Shown here: positions 1-12,839 of the stretch, piece after piece | Position numbering within the stretch: the stretch's first letter is position 1 | Layout of the letters: each line of letters opens with the position of its first letter | NCBI GenBank assembly: GCA_018902385.1 | Contig: JABSSW010000033.1 | Location: forward strand, 1-64,000 | Source of the DNA: Physcia stellaris | Lineage: Eukaryota; Ascomycota; Lecanoromycetes; Caliciales; Physciaceae | Direction: 5' to 3' | DNA: 64,000 bases | Program-made: the position numbers and the translations under genes | The notes under the pieces: model-generated | The model's database searches: none | Seen by the model: only the letters and a program-made list of their open reading frames with translations | What the model was told of the DNA's origin: nothing

Positions 1-999
1 AACAAATTTTACAACGAATTCGATTTTTACTATTTGATAAAATGAAAAAATTATGAAAACGCGATTTGAAAATTTCGTCGTTTGTGAAGCATTTTCGAAA
101 TTTTTGCGACAATTTCGACGAAAATTCAAAAAAACTTGATGTCGATAAAAAAACAAATCGTCGAAAATCACGAAAAATGAATTGAAATATTTATTGCATG
201 TTAAACGCATTTCGTTTTCAAAAATTTTGTGTGTTATTTATTGTTTAAAACTTACGCGCATGAAAAACTGAATTGTGTCCGCGTTTTTAGAAATTGTTGT
301 TCGATCTGATCGAACGATAAATCGTTGAATAAAAAAATGTGAAATGAAATAAAAAAAAAAATTTCGAAAATTTGAATATTAACGCGATCGGGTGATTAAT
401 GAACATTTATCGCGTTACACACTTTTTCATAATATCGATGTTGATATTCGAAATAAAAAAAAAAAGAAGAAAAAATGAAAAAATGTTCGAATTCAGAATT
501 TTCTGTCAACAAATCAATTTGTCAATTACTGATATCGAAAATTGTAAATGATACGAAATTAAACATTCGATCATGAAAAGCAACAAACAATTGAATCAAA
601 TTATGCTTTTTTTGAATCATTGAAAATGTTTTCAAATTTTAACGCAGATTGACTTTGAATTCGAGCAGAAATATTTCGAAATGCGAAAAGACGATCGTAA
701 TAAATCTTAAAATCAAATCAATGCAAAATCAAAACAAACAAAACACGTCAAGACAAACAGAATACGTCAGAATTTCTGTTAGCATGTTGATTTCAAGAAA
801 TTTCGATGTTTAAAAAAAACGTATGTAAGAAATAAAAATTCAGAATTTTCGAAAATGCGACTCGCATTTCGTCAAGCAATTCGATTATCGAAATTCGAAT
901 GATTTCGAAAAAATCAATTTCAATCATTTTACAACTCGATCAACGATAAACGAAAACAAGTTTATCGTTTTCAGTCGAAATCGTTCGAATTCGTACGAT

Positions 1000-3171
1000 T
1001 GAATAAATAGAATGTGAATGCAAATCGTTGCAAAACGTAGTCTGTTCTATAACGATTAATAAATCAATATATTACATTTCAAGCTATACATTTCTGATGT
1101 CAATAATTCATTAAACTATACTATTTCTAATACGAGTTTTACAGACAGACTGAAAAAATAAAATTTCTGAAAAGATTAAGATGTATTCTTTGAAAACTAA
1201 AAATCGTGCTTTTGTCGATAAAATTTTCGACGAATTACACGATTTAAATCGACTATTCTGAATCGAATTAATTTCATTCAGTTATTAGTGTTTTGTGTTT
1301 GGAAAAACGTTAATGAAAAGCGTAAAAATCGCGTTGTTGTAAATATTCGGAAATTTAATGTAATAAATTCAATCGAATGTTTATTTTGTCGTTTCAAATG
1401 AAAATCATTTCAATCGTCAAGAATTATTTCTATATTACTGTCGTGAATCGTTTCGTTTTTTTATCAATGACGAATACATTCAAATGATCGACACAAATTC
1501 ATTGTAATAAATCATCGAAATCAGAAATATTTGACGTTGTCGTAATGAAATATAAAAAATTCGTCTGTTTACGTGCAACGACAAATTGATCGATTATTTC
1601 GTGTTTATCGAAAATTTGTCAAACATACGTTGATGATATCGTCATTTTCTCACGGAATTTGACAAGAATACGTTAATCATTTGTGTCAGATATTTATCAA
1701 ACTGATTAACGTCAATATATTAAATCAAATTTATTAAAAATTAAATTGATTAAAATCAATGCAATTATTGAGTCAAAAAGTCGACTCGCTTGATTTATTC
1801 ACTAGTGAGAAAAAACTGAAAATCATTGTTAAACTTCAGTTTTCTCGTATTTTTCGTCAGTTGGAAACTTATCTTGATTTTATTGACTGAATGAGAAAAT
1901 ACGTTTCATTTTACGTCGACGTATCAAAATTTTTACAAGAAAAAAATATTATCTTGTTAAAATCTGTTCTCAAGAAAAAAAACGCTAAAAAGATTTTCGT
2001 TAATCGAATTAGAATCGACAATACAACGTCAAAAAAACGAATTTCATACGAAATACTTCAATTTTTATTTTCGGAATTTTTCTATTTCATTCATCATGAT
2101 TCGAAACGTCAAATTTATGTGAATTTGAATGTCAACAAAAAATTCGACATCGACGTTATAATTTATTATGTCAAGAAAGATTTTATCAAGTCAAACGAAT
2201 ATTCAGTCAAATCGTTTATTCAATCAATAATGTTCTTGTTCAAATTACTGAATTCGATCGAAATTCGTTATTGATCGATTGAAATGAAAGTCGCTGACAT
2301 AATGTGAATATTGCGAAAAATTCGTCATCTTATCGAATCATTCATTTCGTTTATCGTTATATACATTGATCATGACGTTGCGTTAAACATAATCAAACAA
2401 ATTATTTTTTCGTTTTCGTCGACAGATAAATTGAATTTTCGATTAGTTCGTGTCAACGATTATATTCAACGTTTCGATTTGAATATTCGTCATAAATCAA
2501 GCAAATTTCATTTTGTGTCGAATGTCTTGTTTAGATTAACTAGTTTCAACGACTTACAAACATCATCGAAAAAAAAACTCGATACGTTTTTCATTTTTGT
2601 CGATGTTGACACAAATCGTTCAAATGTTGACGTATACTTTACTTATTCGCTAATGAAAATGAACGATGTTTTTCGACAAAAAATTCTAAATGATTACAAA
2701 ATCGATTTTAACTGAAATCGAATTTTGAATGTTTTAGACATCGAAAACGACGTCAATTTTTTTTTGAAAAAAAAAATCAAAAATTTATTTTTCGCGTTGA
2801 TAATTTTACTGACGATCACGTTTTCATTTTTCGTCGATTTTGTATATCAGATGCTGTCGTCAAAAATGTGTTAGAAATCGTTCACGACGATTCAAATGAT
2901 CATTCAAAATACGCAAAATGTTACGAGCAAATTGTTTCGACATGATATATTCGTGATTTGATTTGTCAATTACGCGATTATCTGAAATATTGTTCAAAAT
3001 GTCAAATTAATCGAATCAAACGTCATCAGTCGCACGATTCGTTACAATTTATTTTGTCGTCAATTATTTTTTTTCACACATTTAATCTAAATTTCATTTT
3101 TGCGTTGTCAATATTACGCGTCGAACAATTCAACGTCGCTATGTCGATTATATGCAAATTCACGAAACGAA
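1000..3171 (+). mobile_element. Chromodomain Ty3/Gypsy fossil, left part (RT, RNase H, start of integrase)
   Basis: This is a plus-strand Ty3/Gypsy copy, broken in many places. A YVDD-type reverse transcriptase active-site region lies near 1,630. The RT-RNase H connection and RNase H match the family around 1,780-2,560 (for example the RHLIES and TDKLNFRLVR-like stretches). The HHCC-like zinc region and first part of integrase lie at about 2,950-3,170. The copy is interrupted at 3,171 by a second element and resumes at 9,901. Upstream gag and protease are either unrecognisable in 1-1,000 or outside the window, and no LTR of this copy was found. Confidence 0.8.
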
Positions 3172-3176
3172 TTATT

Positions 3177-3400
3177 TATCATGAGTCGTGCTTGAATAAA
3201 CGTATTATTGATCAATTAAACGAAAACAATAAGTCTGCAAAAACAAGTAAATACAAAATGTTGAAATTGCAAACAATGTGCGACGTCAAATTTCAAATCA
3301 CGTTAATTTCAACGTAGAATTAAGACATAATTCGTTGTTCGATCATATATCATATCAACTATTTATTTGTCAGATTTATTTGTTAAACATGTTCGTAACA
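3177..3400 (-). repeat. 3' LTR of the nested element
   Basis: This 224-bp copy matches 9,672-9,895 as a direct repeat without any length change. The outer neighbour is TTATT (3,172-3,176) and the inner neighbour is a purine-rich tract on the minus strand, which identifies it as the 3' LTR. It has been hit by C-to-T changes more heavily than its partner. Confidence 0.9.
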
Positions 3401-4119
3401 TTATTTTTTTCTTTTCGCGAACGTCGTTTCGACGATTCGTTGTTATTTCGAAATTGAAAAATTTTGTTGAGAATTTTGTTGATTGATTTGAATGTTTGCA
3501 AAATTCAAAAGTTTCACGATCATCATTTTTCATTTTCAAATGTTTCGTTATTGTTTCAAAGTTCGATAAAATTTGATAACAATTTTTGAAAATGTTTTTG
3601 ACACGATTGATTCTTCATGCGACGTAAATTTTGACTGTAAATAACATCGAAACGATAACGAAAACTAAAAATTGTGAAAACGTTGCGAAAATGAAATCGA
3701 AATGAATGTATTGAATTCGAGTTTTTCAAATTTTAATCGAATGTAATCTCGATTAATGTCAACATGACGATTTTTTTTCGAAAACGACGACGATTCGCTG
3801 AAAAATCTAATTCGTCGACGACGTTTTGAAATATTGAAATCAACGTTTTGAACGATTTTGAACTTGCAATCGTGAAATGAATGCGATGAAAATCGTTCAT
3901 CACGTTGCGAACATTATCAAATTTTTCGTTGTCGACATAATATCATGTTCGATCATGCGATCAGCTCGATCAATTGACACGATACTGAAAACGATTGTAA
4001 TGATATCGAAATTTCAAAATATCGTTCATTTTTCATTCGGAATTTTCGTTGATTATGACAAAATCAAAAAATTCATTGATTTGATTTTCGAATGAATCAC
4101 GAAAATCTTTGCGCAAAAG

Positions 4120-5862
4120 TCAACAATGAAACACATCGTAAATATACATGATTTCAAACAATTCGAGTCGATATGAGTTGTTCATACGTTGTAATATTTT
4201 GTAAAAATCTAATTTTTTGTCATCGAATTTGTCAAACGATTTGATCGTTTTGATGTTTCGTCGATCGAAAAAAACGAAATTTTTTTCGACGTATTTTACG
4301 ATTTTTCGATGTTTGTTGATTTGAATTGTCATACGTTTCTGAATCATCTTTGCATGATTTCGTACGTAATTGAAAATATTTTGCATAATGTCGATGATAT
4401 TTTTTGTTTTGACGATCAAAAGTCGTTTTCTCGTTGTAACATACGAAATAAAATCTGATGAAAAACTCATACGAAAATGAAAATTTTTATTGATAAAAAA
4501 TGAAAATAATTTTGTTGTTGCAAATATTGCGTTGTTGTTTGCAAATTCGATCATGAACAATCAAACGTTTTAATCGTTTTGCATGTAATTGCAATACTGT
4601 CGCAATTGTCTTTCGATATTTTGATTGATTTTCTCGATTTGTTCATCGATTTCTGAATGAAAAACGATGAAAAATTTACATTTGATGTCGAAAATTCGAC
4701 AAAATGTCTGTCAAACGAGCGATATGAACTGAAAGTTTCGATCAAACGTTATCGAGAAAAATAATTCATGTGTACGAAATACGTAATTGATGAGTATTTT
4801 GATCATGATTTCAATATTGATATTTTCGTCGTCGACGATACAAAACACGTAATAACGTTTTTTGTTAAATTTGTCAATTATCGTGCATATGACATTATGA
4901 TCGTGAACGTCGAACAATTCGATGATGAAATTCATTGATATGTCGATTCAACGTTGCAAAAATATAATCAAAAAAATAAATAAATCGTTTTTGCGATTTT
5001 TGAAAATTTTCGTGCGTTGACATTCATGACAATTACGTACGTATCGACGAATCGTTTTGCGCATGTTGAATCAATAATAATCGCGACGTATAAAATTTTT
5101 CATGCGATTAAAATATAAATGTTTCGAAACAGAAAATTCATGAATTTCTTTGAAAAAATCAACGAGTAAAAGAACATCGACAAACATTCAAAATCGATCT
5201 TTTCGATACAAAACGTCGTTTTTTTCAATGCAATTTCGTAAATCAATTTCATTCATTGAAGTGAAATTTTGCTCGATGATTTCACGATAAATCGTGCAAT
5301 CATCGTCAACTTTGTTAACAACAAAAATTCGTTCATAAATAAATTCGTCGATTTTCATCGCGTGAATCTCGAATCGTTTCGAAATAAACAATATTTGTTT
5401 TCGATATTGATGTCGTTCGTCAATATCGTTTTTTGATCGTGAGTCAAACATACGAATCAAGACATTTGCTTTAACGTTTCGAATTTCGAACTGAAATTGA
5501 ATGACAATATTGAATTTCGAGAAAATTTCTGCTCAACGAATTTGACGAAAAATTAATTTCTTTGACGTCATGAAAATTTTCAAATTTTTGTGATCGATGA
5601 AAATCTTGATCGATTTTTCAATGTTTTCAAACTCAGAACGTCAATGTTTTAAACAACGAATAATGATCAACAACTTCTTGTCATAAATTTCGTAATTGCA
5701 TTCGATCGAAATCATGTTGCGATTATAAAAAACAACGAAATGCAAAACTTCTTCGTCGTCGTATTGAAATAATATTTTCGCATTGACGTAATCAAAAAAA
5801 TCAATTTTCAGAATGATCTGTTTGATTCGATCGTAATGTCGTAATATGAAAATTTCGATCAT
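4120..5862 (-). pseudogene. RNase H and integrase region of the nested element (fossil)
   Basis: RNase H is recognisable at 5,641-5,862 (the ECNYEIYDKKLLIIIR stretch). The integrase core is at about 4,711-4,935 (DVHDHNVICTIIDKF, then HELFFSITFDRNFQF), and a C-terminal integrase segment runs to 4,120. The order RT-RNase H-integrase supports Ty3/Gypsy. Broken in several places. Confidence 0.8.
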
Positions 5863-6302
5863 CGTTTTTTTGAAAAAATTGAAAATTTTTTCGATTTCAA
5901 CAATTCATTCGAAATTCACGAATTTTTTGATCATTCGAATGAGAACTCGAATTTTCTTCGAGAAATCACGAATGAATCGTCTGTAGAAATTGACGAAATT
6001 CACGAAAATTTGCATTTTCTTCAAATTTGTAAAGCGTTTTCAATTGACAATAATTTTTATCTTTTTCGAATTCATGCGAAAATCATTCATCGATAATATG
6101 ACGTTCAAAAATGTCATTTTTTTCTTGAAAAACTCGCATTTTTCAATATTTATTTGTAATTCGATTTTCTTGAATTTTTTCAACATTTTACGAACGTGAA
6201 CGATGTGTTTTTTTTGAATTTGCTGTAAATGAGAATATCATCTAAATAGATTTGACAGAAATCGTTCAAAAAACTGAACAACAAATCGTTTATGTAATGT
6301 TG

Positions 6303-7055
6303 TCAATTCGCGAACTCGTTGATCAATTCGAAAAATAATACTCGATATTTGTACGATTTCATGAAAATAACGAATGTAATGAATTTTTCATTTTTTTCAC
6401 TCATTCGAAGTTTGTTGAAAATCGATATGATATTCAGCTTGATCAAATATTTGCAATTTTGCATTCTAATTAGAATTTTTTCAATCAAAAAAATGAAATA
6501 TCGATTACGTTTCGTGATGTAATTAAATCGTCGATAATTTACACACAAACGTAATTGATCATTTGATTTGATTGCAAATAAAACGAACGAAACGTATGTT
6601 GTTTGATTGAATACGATGAAATTTTTTTGAAAATTATTTTTCAAATATTTTTTGAATTTTTGAAATTTGAATTCGAACAAAAAATATATTCGATTTCGAA
6701 ACAATGTATTGCTATCGTTTAAAAATTCGATTTTGTGATCGTAAATTCGATGCGACGACAATTCAATTGTTTTTTGAAAATCGAATACTTTTGACAAATG
6801 TTTGAAATATTTCGATATTTTTTTCATTATACGTTCAAGAATCGATTTGATTTGTTCGTGTTTCAAAATTTTTTTGATCATGACGACAATTTTCAACGAT
6901 TCAAAATTTGTTCGCAATGTTTTGAGTGCGAAATCGATTTGATTGATCGTAATGAAAAAACATTGCATTTTTTGTTTTCGATTTTTGAAATCGACAAATA
7001 AACAAAAAAAAATCGCATCAATCATCGCGATATTCATCGAATCGTTTGAGTTCAA
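6303..7055 (-). pseudogene. Reverse transcriptase region of the nested element (fossil)
   Basis: The minus-strand frame contains the conserved RT block LRLCVNYRRFNYITKRNRY and the following LIEKIL...CKYLIKLNI segment, unmistakable for Ty3/Gypsy RT fingers and palm. The gene is broken. Confidence 0.85.
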
Positions 7056-7544
7056 TTTCGAAAATGAAAAAATTTCGAATTGTTGTTTTTTAATTTTTCA
7101 ACGTTTGTTGCGTTGTTTTTTTAAATTTCTTTTTTTGACGAATGTCGTTTTCGTAATCGCTGTGATATCAATTTCTGAGTGATTTGATTTAGCGACGAAC
7201 GATTTGTCATCTTGATCGATTTTCGAATGAATAAAACATTCGAAACATTTTGAATCGAATACGTTTGACTCGTTCTGTACATAAAACGTTGAAAAGTTAG
7301 ATTGCGAACGAAATAAAATCGTATATCGAAATTTTATTGCAACAATATGTTTCGCGTTATTTGTTTTCGATAAAAAGACATCGCGACGTCAATTAAATAC
7401 GTTTTATCGACGATTTGAATCAAAAGTTTTCAAACGTCGAATTTGCATTGTTTTGATGAATATATTGTCATGATGATTACATCGAAACGATTTGAAAATC
7501 AATTTATCGTAAATTATATTCAGAATAATTTCATGTTTGTTCAT

Positions 7545-7943
7545 TCACGATTTTTTTAAAATTATCGAATGATTGTTCAAATCGATGATGAACAAAGAAA
7601 TTGTCAATTCGAAATGCAAATCAATTGTCAATTTGAAATAAATGACATGAATTATTGAAAAAATCTGACGATCGTCGAATTCGATAATGAGTTTCGATTT
7701 TAATAAAAATACGAAATTCATGTTCAACATGTTGCATACAAATTGCGCAATTTTTCTATCAATGAAAACATAATCAATTGCATCAATGTCTATTAAAGTT
7801 TTTAATTTATGTTTATTATCGTTGAATGACAACGTACAATTGATGACTAAAAGTCGTTTGACAAAAAAATCAAACAATTCGTCATGATGAATAAAAAAAA
7901 TTTTTAAATATTCATCAATCGCGTCTTTGATGTGAATTATCAA
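7545..7943 (-). pseudogene. Retropepsin-like protease region of the nested element (fossil)
   Basis: A minus-strand frame shows the retropepsin neighbourhood: the region equivalent to the LIDSGA active site is recognisable (TLIDIDAIDYVFID), followed by the usual beta-strand pattern. It lies between gag and RT, as expected for Ty3/Gypsy. Broken. Confidence 0.65.
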
Positions 7944-8047
7944 TTTTTCGAGTCAAATTCGTTCGATTCGTTGATCATGTTCATGTAAAACATTTGCATT
8001 TTGTGTCAATGACGTTTTTGATGTTTGTGAACGTTCGAATACATTTT

Positions 8048-9454
8048 TCATACGTGATCGATTTCATCGCATGTGAAACATTTGTTCGTGACGATCAATT
8101 TGTTTGTCATCGAGTTATGAATTTTGATTTCAACGTTGAAATGAAAATGAACGACAAACTTCACGAAAAAAATCGAAATAACAAATTTCGTAAAAAGCAT
8201 CGAAATCGAAACGACAAAAGTTGATTTGAATTGAGACAATTCAAAACGTTGTTGACGTGTCGCGATTTTTTTTTTTCGAAAATTCGATTGTCGATTGTAT
8301 ATTTGTTGCAAAATGATTCGAATTTCATCGAACGTGATGAATTCACGTGATTATACATTCATCGTTTTTTTCAAATTTCAAAAAATTTTGTTCATCAATT
8401 TTTCGATTTTGATGATTTCGCTATAGTCGATTGAATTGTTAAAACGAAAAAAAATGAAATAAAAGAATTGAAAGTTTTGAATATTCATGATCAATGTTCG
8501 AAATTGAATACGCATATTGCGTTTGAAATCAGAATTTTCGAAAATGAAATTCAGAAATTTCAACATCATATGTCAATTTTTGAAATGATTCATGTCGATA
8601 TCACGTATCGATTGTATGTGATCATCGACATCATTTTCAATTTAATCAATCACAATAGTGATTGCGATCATGTTCGTGTCGTAATGATCGACGTTGATCG
8701 TCATTTTATCATGCATTTTTGTTTTTCAAACACGTCAAATAAATTTCATTTCGTCGATGAATTTAAAAAAATCTGAATAAACTTTTGAGCGTCGTTTGTT
8801 TTTATTGAAAAAACTAATTACGTTGATTTCGTCGTCGTTGTTTTCATCGTCGTCATCAAAATTTCGTGTACGATCGCGAATCGTGACTAACAAAGCGTCA
8901 TGATCTTTTTTGAGAAAAATGTAATCGTGTTGCTTGACTAAAAGTCGATCACGCGTTTGCTCGTAATTAATTTTCAATGTATTCATTTTTTTGCGAATTT
9001 CATCGAGTTCAACGTTTGTATTGATCAATTCGTCACGATCGACGTTGACGATATTGTACAAATTTTGATATTGAATCAAAACGTTCAAATAATTGTCACG
9101 ATCAATGCGTAATCGATCAAATTTTTTCAAAAAATCGATAATTTTTTGATTGACTCATCATTTCAATTGATCGATGATGACGATGTTCAAAAAATGAATG
9201 ATTTCGTTATTTTTCATTTTTATGAATTCGATCGTTGAAACGAATCGACAACGTTTGAATTGTTCGACGAAATTTTCGTCGAAAAAGTTGTCATTGATTT
9301 TTTGTAACATACGATTCACATTGAAACGTAACGTTTTGAGACGTTGTTTCATCGAAATAAAAAATTCGAAAAAAGTTGTTTCGTGAGAATTTCGAATCAT
9401 AACTAAAAATGAAAAATTGAAAAATGATAAAAGAAAAAAAATTAATCGAATCAA
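8048..9454 (-). pseudogene. gag-like region of the nested element (fossil)
   Basis: Minus-strand frames hold a charged, coiled-coil-like stretch (8,735-9,130) typical of fungal Ty3 gag, followed by a zinc-knuckle remnant (CFTCDEIDHV) near 8,050-8,080. It sits directly inside the 5' LTR. Broken in several places. Confidence 0.7.
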
Positions 9455-9671
9455 TTTTTTTTTATCGTCGAAAATATCGTCGTTTGCGTGAAAATTCGAT
9501 TTGTTATTTCACGATTTTCGTCAAGTGTTTCGTCAAGAAAACTTTTGATCGTTTGTTTAATCAGCAAAACTTTTCGTCGTTTGTTTCGTCAAAAGAATTT
9601 GATCGATTTGAAATTTTATTTTTGAACGTTCGCGTATCACGACGAGCGATAAAATTAAAAATTTATTGTAA

Positions 9672-9895
9672 TATCATGAATCGTGCTTGAATAGACGTAT
9701 TATTGATTAACTAAACGAAAACAATAAATTTGCAAAAACAAGTAAATACAAAATGTTGAAATTGCAAACAATGTGCAACGTCAAGTTTCAAATCACGCTA
9801 ATTTCAACGTAAAATTAAAACATAGTTCGTTGTTCGATCACATATCATATCAATTATCTATTTGTCAAATCTATCTGTCAGGCATGCTCGTAACA
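9672..9895 (-). repeat. 5' LTR of the nested element
   Basis: This 224-bp direct repeat partner of 3,177-3,400 differs at about 22 positions, every one a transition. It is followed by TTATT at 9,896-9,900, the same five bases that precede the other LTR, so this is the target-site duplication. On the minus strand it opens with TGTTACGAGCATGCC, a common type of start for fungal Ty3 LTRs. Confidence 0.9.
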
Positions 9896-9900
9896 TTATT

Positions 9901-11150
9901 ATCGTGTTAAACAAGAATATCTGAACAATCGTTCAGTGAAATCGAGTTTTACTGAATCAACTTGATTTCGACGATTGAAAATTATTTAAAATGTTAATAT
10001 CTGATCGCGATCGAAAGTTCATGAAAAATTTCTGACGAGAAATTTTCACACGTCTTGATGTGAAATTATTGTACAATACAATTTATCATTCACAAATCGA
10101 TGAACAATCGAAAAAAACTAATCAAACAATCGAAATTGTTTTTCGATTTCTCATTAATGTGCTGAATAATTTTGCAAATTGAATTGAAATCATATTTGAT
10201 ATTCAACGAAATATTAACAATTCGATAATCATCGTTATTGACAAAACGCTTAACGAGATTTCATATGAATTTATTTTCACGCAGATTTTCGACTTGTTGA
10301 AATTTTTTGAAAAATCGTCGTTGTCGTTATCGCAAATGACTCGACAAGAAATTGTCGATGTTTTGATTTTTGCGCAAATGAATTTCAAGTTTTATTACGA
10401 TCGCAAACATCAATCGATTAATCTCGTCGTCGACGATTGAACACAAATTCGTTTTCACAAAAATTACGATATTTTTTCGATCGCAATGCTGAATAACAAA
10501 TTTAATCAACAATATATTGTTTTTTTTCGTGTTATCGAAAAAATCGATAAACTAGTTTATCGATTGAATATTCTCAAAAAATGAATTATTCATTCGATTT
10601 TTTTTATCGTTCAGTTGAAATCATGTTTTGATTCAGCTAAAGATTTTTTTCGACGTCATCGTTTTACTCAATCGAATTTTGTTTTCGTCGAAAAAAACAC
10701 TGATTTGATCAAGTTTTTTGAATTGAAACGTATCATCAACAAACGAATGATTGCTCGACGCGAAATCGAATATCTAATTAAATGAAAAAATTATGATTCA
10801 GAATATGATGTCTGGAAAAATTTATCGAAACTGAACGACGTCATGAATTTGATGCAAAAGTATGAAAATTCAATTCGTCACATGATCGATTTATTTGATC
10901 GTCATCGTTTGTCGAAATCAATTATGTTGAAAAAGTTTTTCGCAAGTCAAAACAACAAGTTTATTTTCGTTGACAACAAGTTTATTTTCGCTGACAACAA
11001 AATTATTACTTCGCAATCGATTTTCGCTTTTCGATTTTTAGTCGTCGTGTCACGGAAATTTTTTTCAATCTCGTCAACGTCAACGTCGCTGATTTTTTCA
11101 TTCGAAACGTTGATTTTACGTCGCTCTAATCGATTAACTAAAAATTGAAA
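9901..11150 (+). mobile_element. Chromodomain Ty3/Gypsy fossil, right part (integrase core and chromodomain)
   Basis: Immediately after the nested element's target duplication, plus-strand frames resume the interrupted integrase: an SDRDRKFM segment near 10,000 and a TNQTIEI segment near 10,110-10,130. A chromodomain-like region follows at about 10,740-10,880 (EYLIKW then YDSEYDVW), which identifies the host copy as a chromovirus. Broken in many places. The 3' LTR was not found. Confidence 0.78.
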
Positions 11151-12025
11151 AATATTGAAAAAAAGTTGTTGTTAGAAGAAACGTATGACTAGAAACTTAT
11201 CATGATCGACACTGAAACAAAATTAGAAACTTATTGAGACATGACTAGAATAATTAAAAACTACGAAAACGTAATTGATTTTTCTTTATTGAAACAGACT
11301 GTTACAAATCGACTTTTGTCTGATTTGAAAAACTTGTTTCTGTTTGATTTCATTGATTTGATTAGTCGACTTGACATTGACATTTATTCGAATTTTCAAT
11401 ATTTAACATTTTATCATCTTTTTACTATTTCATCAATGAATCAATGTCTTTACAAAATTGTGTTTTTTTCAATTTTTTCAACGTTTTCGACGTCATTCGA
11501 TTTCATTTTTTCGTTTTTTTTATTTTATATCGAAATTCAAAAATGCGAATTTTACAACATTTTTTTGTTTTGATCGTTTTTTTTCAACGTTTTTCAATTA
11601 TCAACGTCATGATATTTATTGTTTTCAAATTCGTTCAAATTTTTGAAACGCAAAAACGATTGAAAAATTCAATATAATTATCGTTATAATGAAAACAATT
11701 GAAACAAATCGTCAATCAATTGAAAAAAATCGTGAAAAAAAAAATGAAAAAATCAATTGTTTTTTGTTTTTGCGATTTTGAAATTTCAAATCGACGCGTA
11801 TTCAAAATCAAAAATAAAATGACGCAATCGTCAATAAAACGTACGATTATTGCAAAATTCGTGATATATTAAATTTCGATGATTGAATTTTTCATGTTGT
11901 TATTGTTTCATGAAATCGATTTTTTACAAATCGAAAATAACGAACGATTTTTAATTCTGTTATACGCGATTTTTTCATTGATTAAAATTTTTGTCGAAAC
12001 TCGTTTTAATCAGAATTTGTTGCAA

Positions 12026-12839
12026 CGTTAGATGGCCGCTAATCACCCGCTGTGAAAGGGGACTGTACGAGAGAGCTACTAGGTCGGAGAACCCTGAAGC
12101 CAAGATAAACAGAGAGTAAAAACCTGAAAGAGGTCTGATACTCCGTTTTATCTGCCACCTTCATCTTCAAGCGCGAACGGAAAGTATTTACGGTCGCGGA
12201 GTCCATATGCCTCCTATGATCGAACTGTGTACGTTCTTGATCATTTCTGCTACTGAGCAGGCACAAAGCCTTCTTGACTGATATTGTAGAATACGTAGTG
12301 AAAGCGGCATTCCTCTCTCGTTTCTATGAACACATGCTTTGATTGTAGGCCGGACCCTGACTGCAAAGATCGACTCTCTCACTCTAATATGGAAGTAGAA
12401 CTTCCAAGTGAAATAATGAGATTTGTGGGATCTAAAAGAAGAGAAGAAGCGAGGAAGGTTCTTCACTTCGACGAGAATGCCGCTTTTGCGCTTGAGTCCG
12501 TATTGATGTGGCCGACAGTGGGCACTGTGAGTTTTGTGCTTCGCCAGGCTCAAATGAGAACTGTGAAGTGCAAGAAGCAAAAGAGCGAGGCTGATCCTGT
12601 AGATCCTAGGCGAAGCAGATCTGCTTCAAGACCTTGGCTTTACAGAGTAGATTCAGTTTGCTGAGCTTCTGGCTTTGGGTTTTGACCTCTGGGCTCGGAC
12701 GTTCGGACGAAACCGAGTGATGTGCAGTAGCAGCAGCTCGGATGAAGCTGTAATTGGTCGGAAACACTGGCGTGAATGCGTGATGTTGCCAAGGGTGGAA
12801 TCATTAGACGAGTGCAGATTCATTCACGCGAGCTCGGAG
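12026..12839. other. No convincing gene
   Basis: Composition is normal. Short overlapping open frames occur on both strands (for example 12,326-12,664 plus and 12,188-12,580 minus), but none shows a recognisable domain or coding texture. This is the buffer between the transposon block and the first gene. Confidence 0.5.

Larger units (their letters stand above)
3177..9895 (-). mobile_element. Nested Ty3/Gypsy LTR retrotransposon fossil, near full length
   Basis: This minus-strand element of 6,719 bp is bounded by two 224-bp direct repeats (LTRs) and flanked by a 5-bp duplication, TTATT, at 3,172-3,176 and 9,896-9,900. Read on the minus strand, the order is gag with a zinc knuckle, protease, reverse transcriptase, RNase H and integrase, which is the Ty3/Gypsy order. 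An A/G-rich tract (3,401-3,417 read in reverse) abuts the 3' LTR and fits a polypurine tract. The LTR begins TGTTACG on the minus strand. The element is broken, with dozens of breaks. The LTRs differ at about 22 sites, all transitions, so RIP-like mutation rather than age explains most of the divergence. Confidence 0.9.
1..12025. other. AT-rich, RIP-like mutated transposon block
   Basis: The whole block is extremely AT-rich and contains no intact host gene. It is built of old LTR retroelement sequence on both strands, described below. GpG/CpC dinucleotides are nearly absent and CpT/ApG are rare, whereas CpG and CpA/TpG remain common. In a hand count of 4,201-4,500 on both strands I find CpA 34, CpG 40, CpT 7 and CpC 0, with TpA 15 against ApT 37. 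The right border at about 12,025 is abrupt, within roughly 20 bases. The left border lies outside the window. Stretches 1-1,000 and 11,150-12,025 hold nothing recognisable beyond the same composition. Confidence 0.93.

Noticed and set aside
1-12025. AT-rich block as a centromere
   Set aside because: Possible in principle for fungi, but the sequence is fully explained by mutated retroelements and the left side is not visible.
11150-12025. 3' LTR of the host chromodomain element
   Set aside because: I could not match it to any repeat in 1-1,000, so no LTR pair can be claimed.
12188-12664. Opposed frames of 130 and 112 codons next to the transposon block
   Set aside because: No recognisable motif and both strands equally open.
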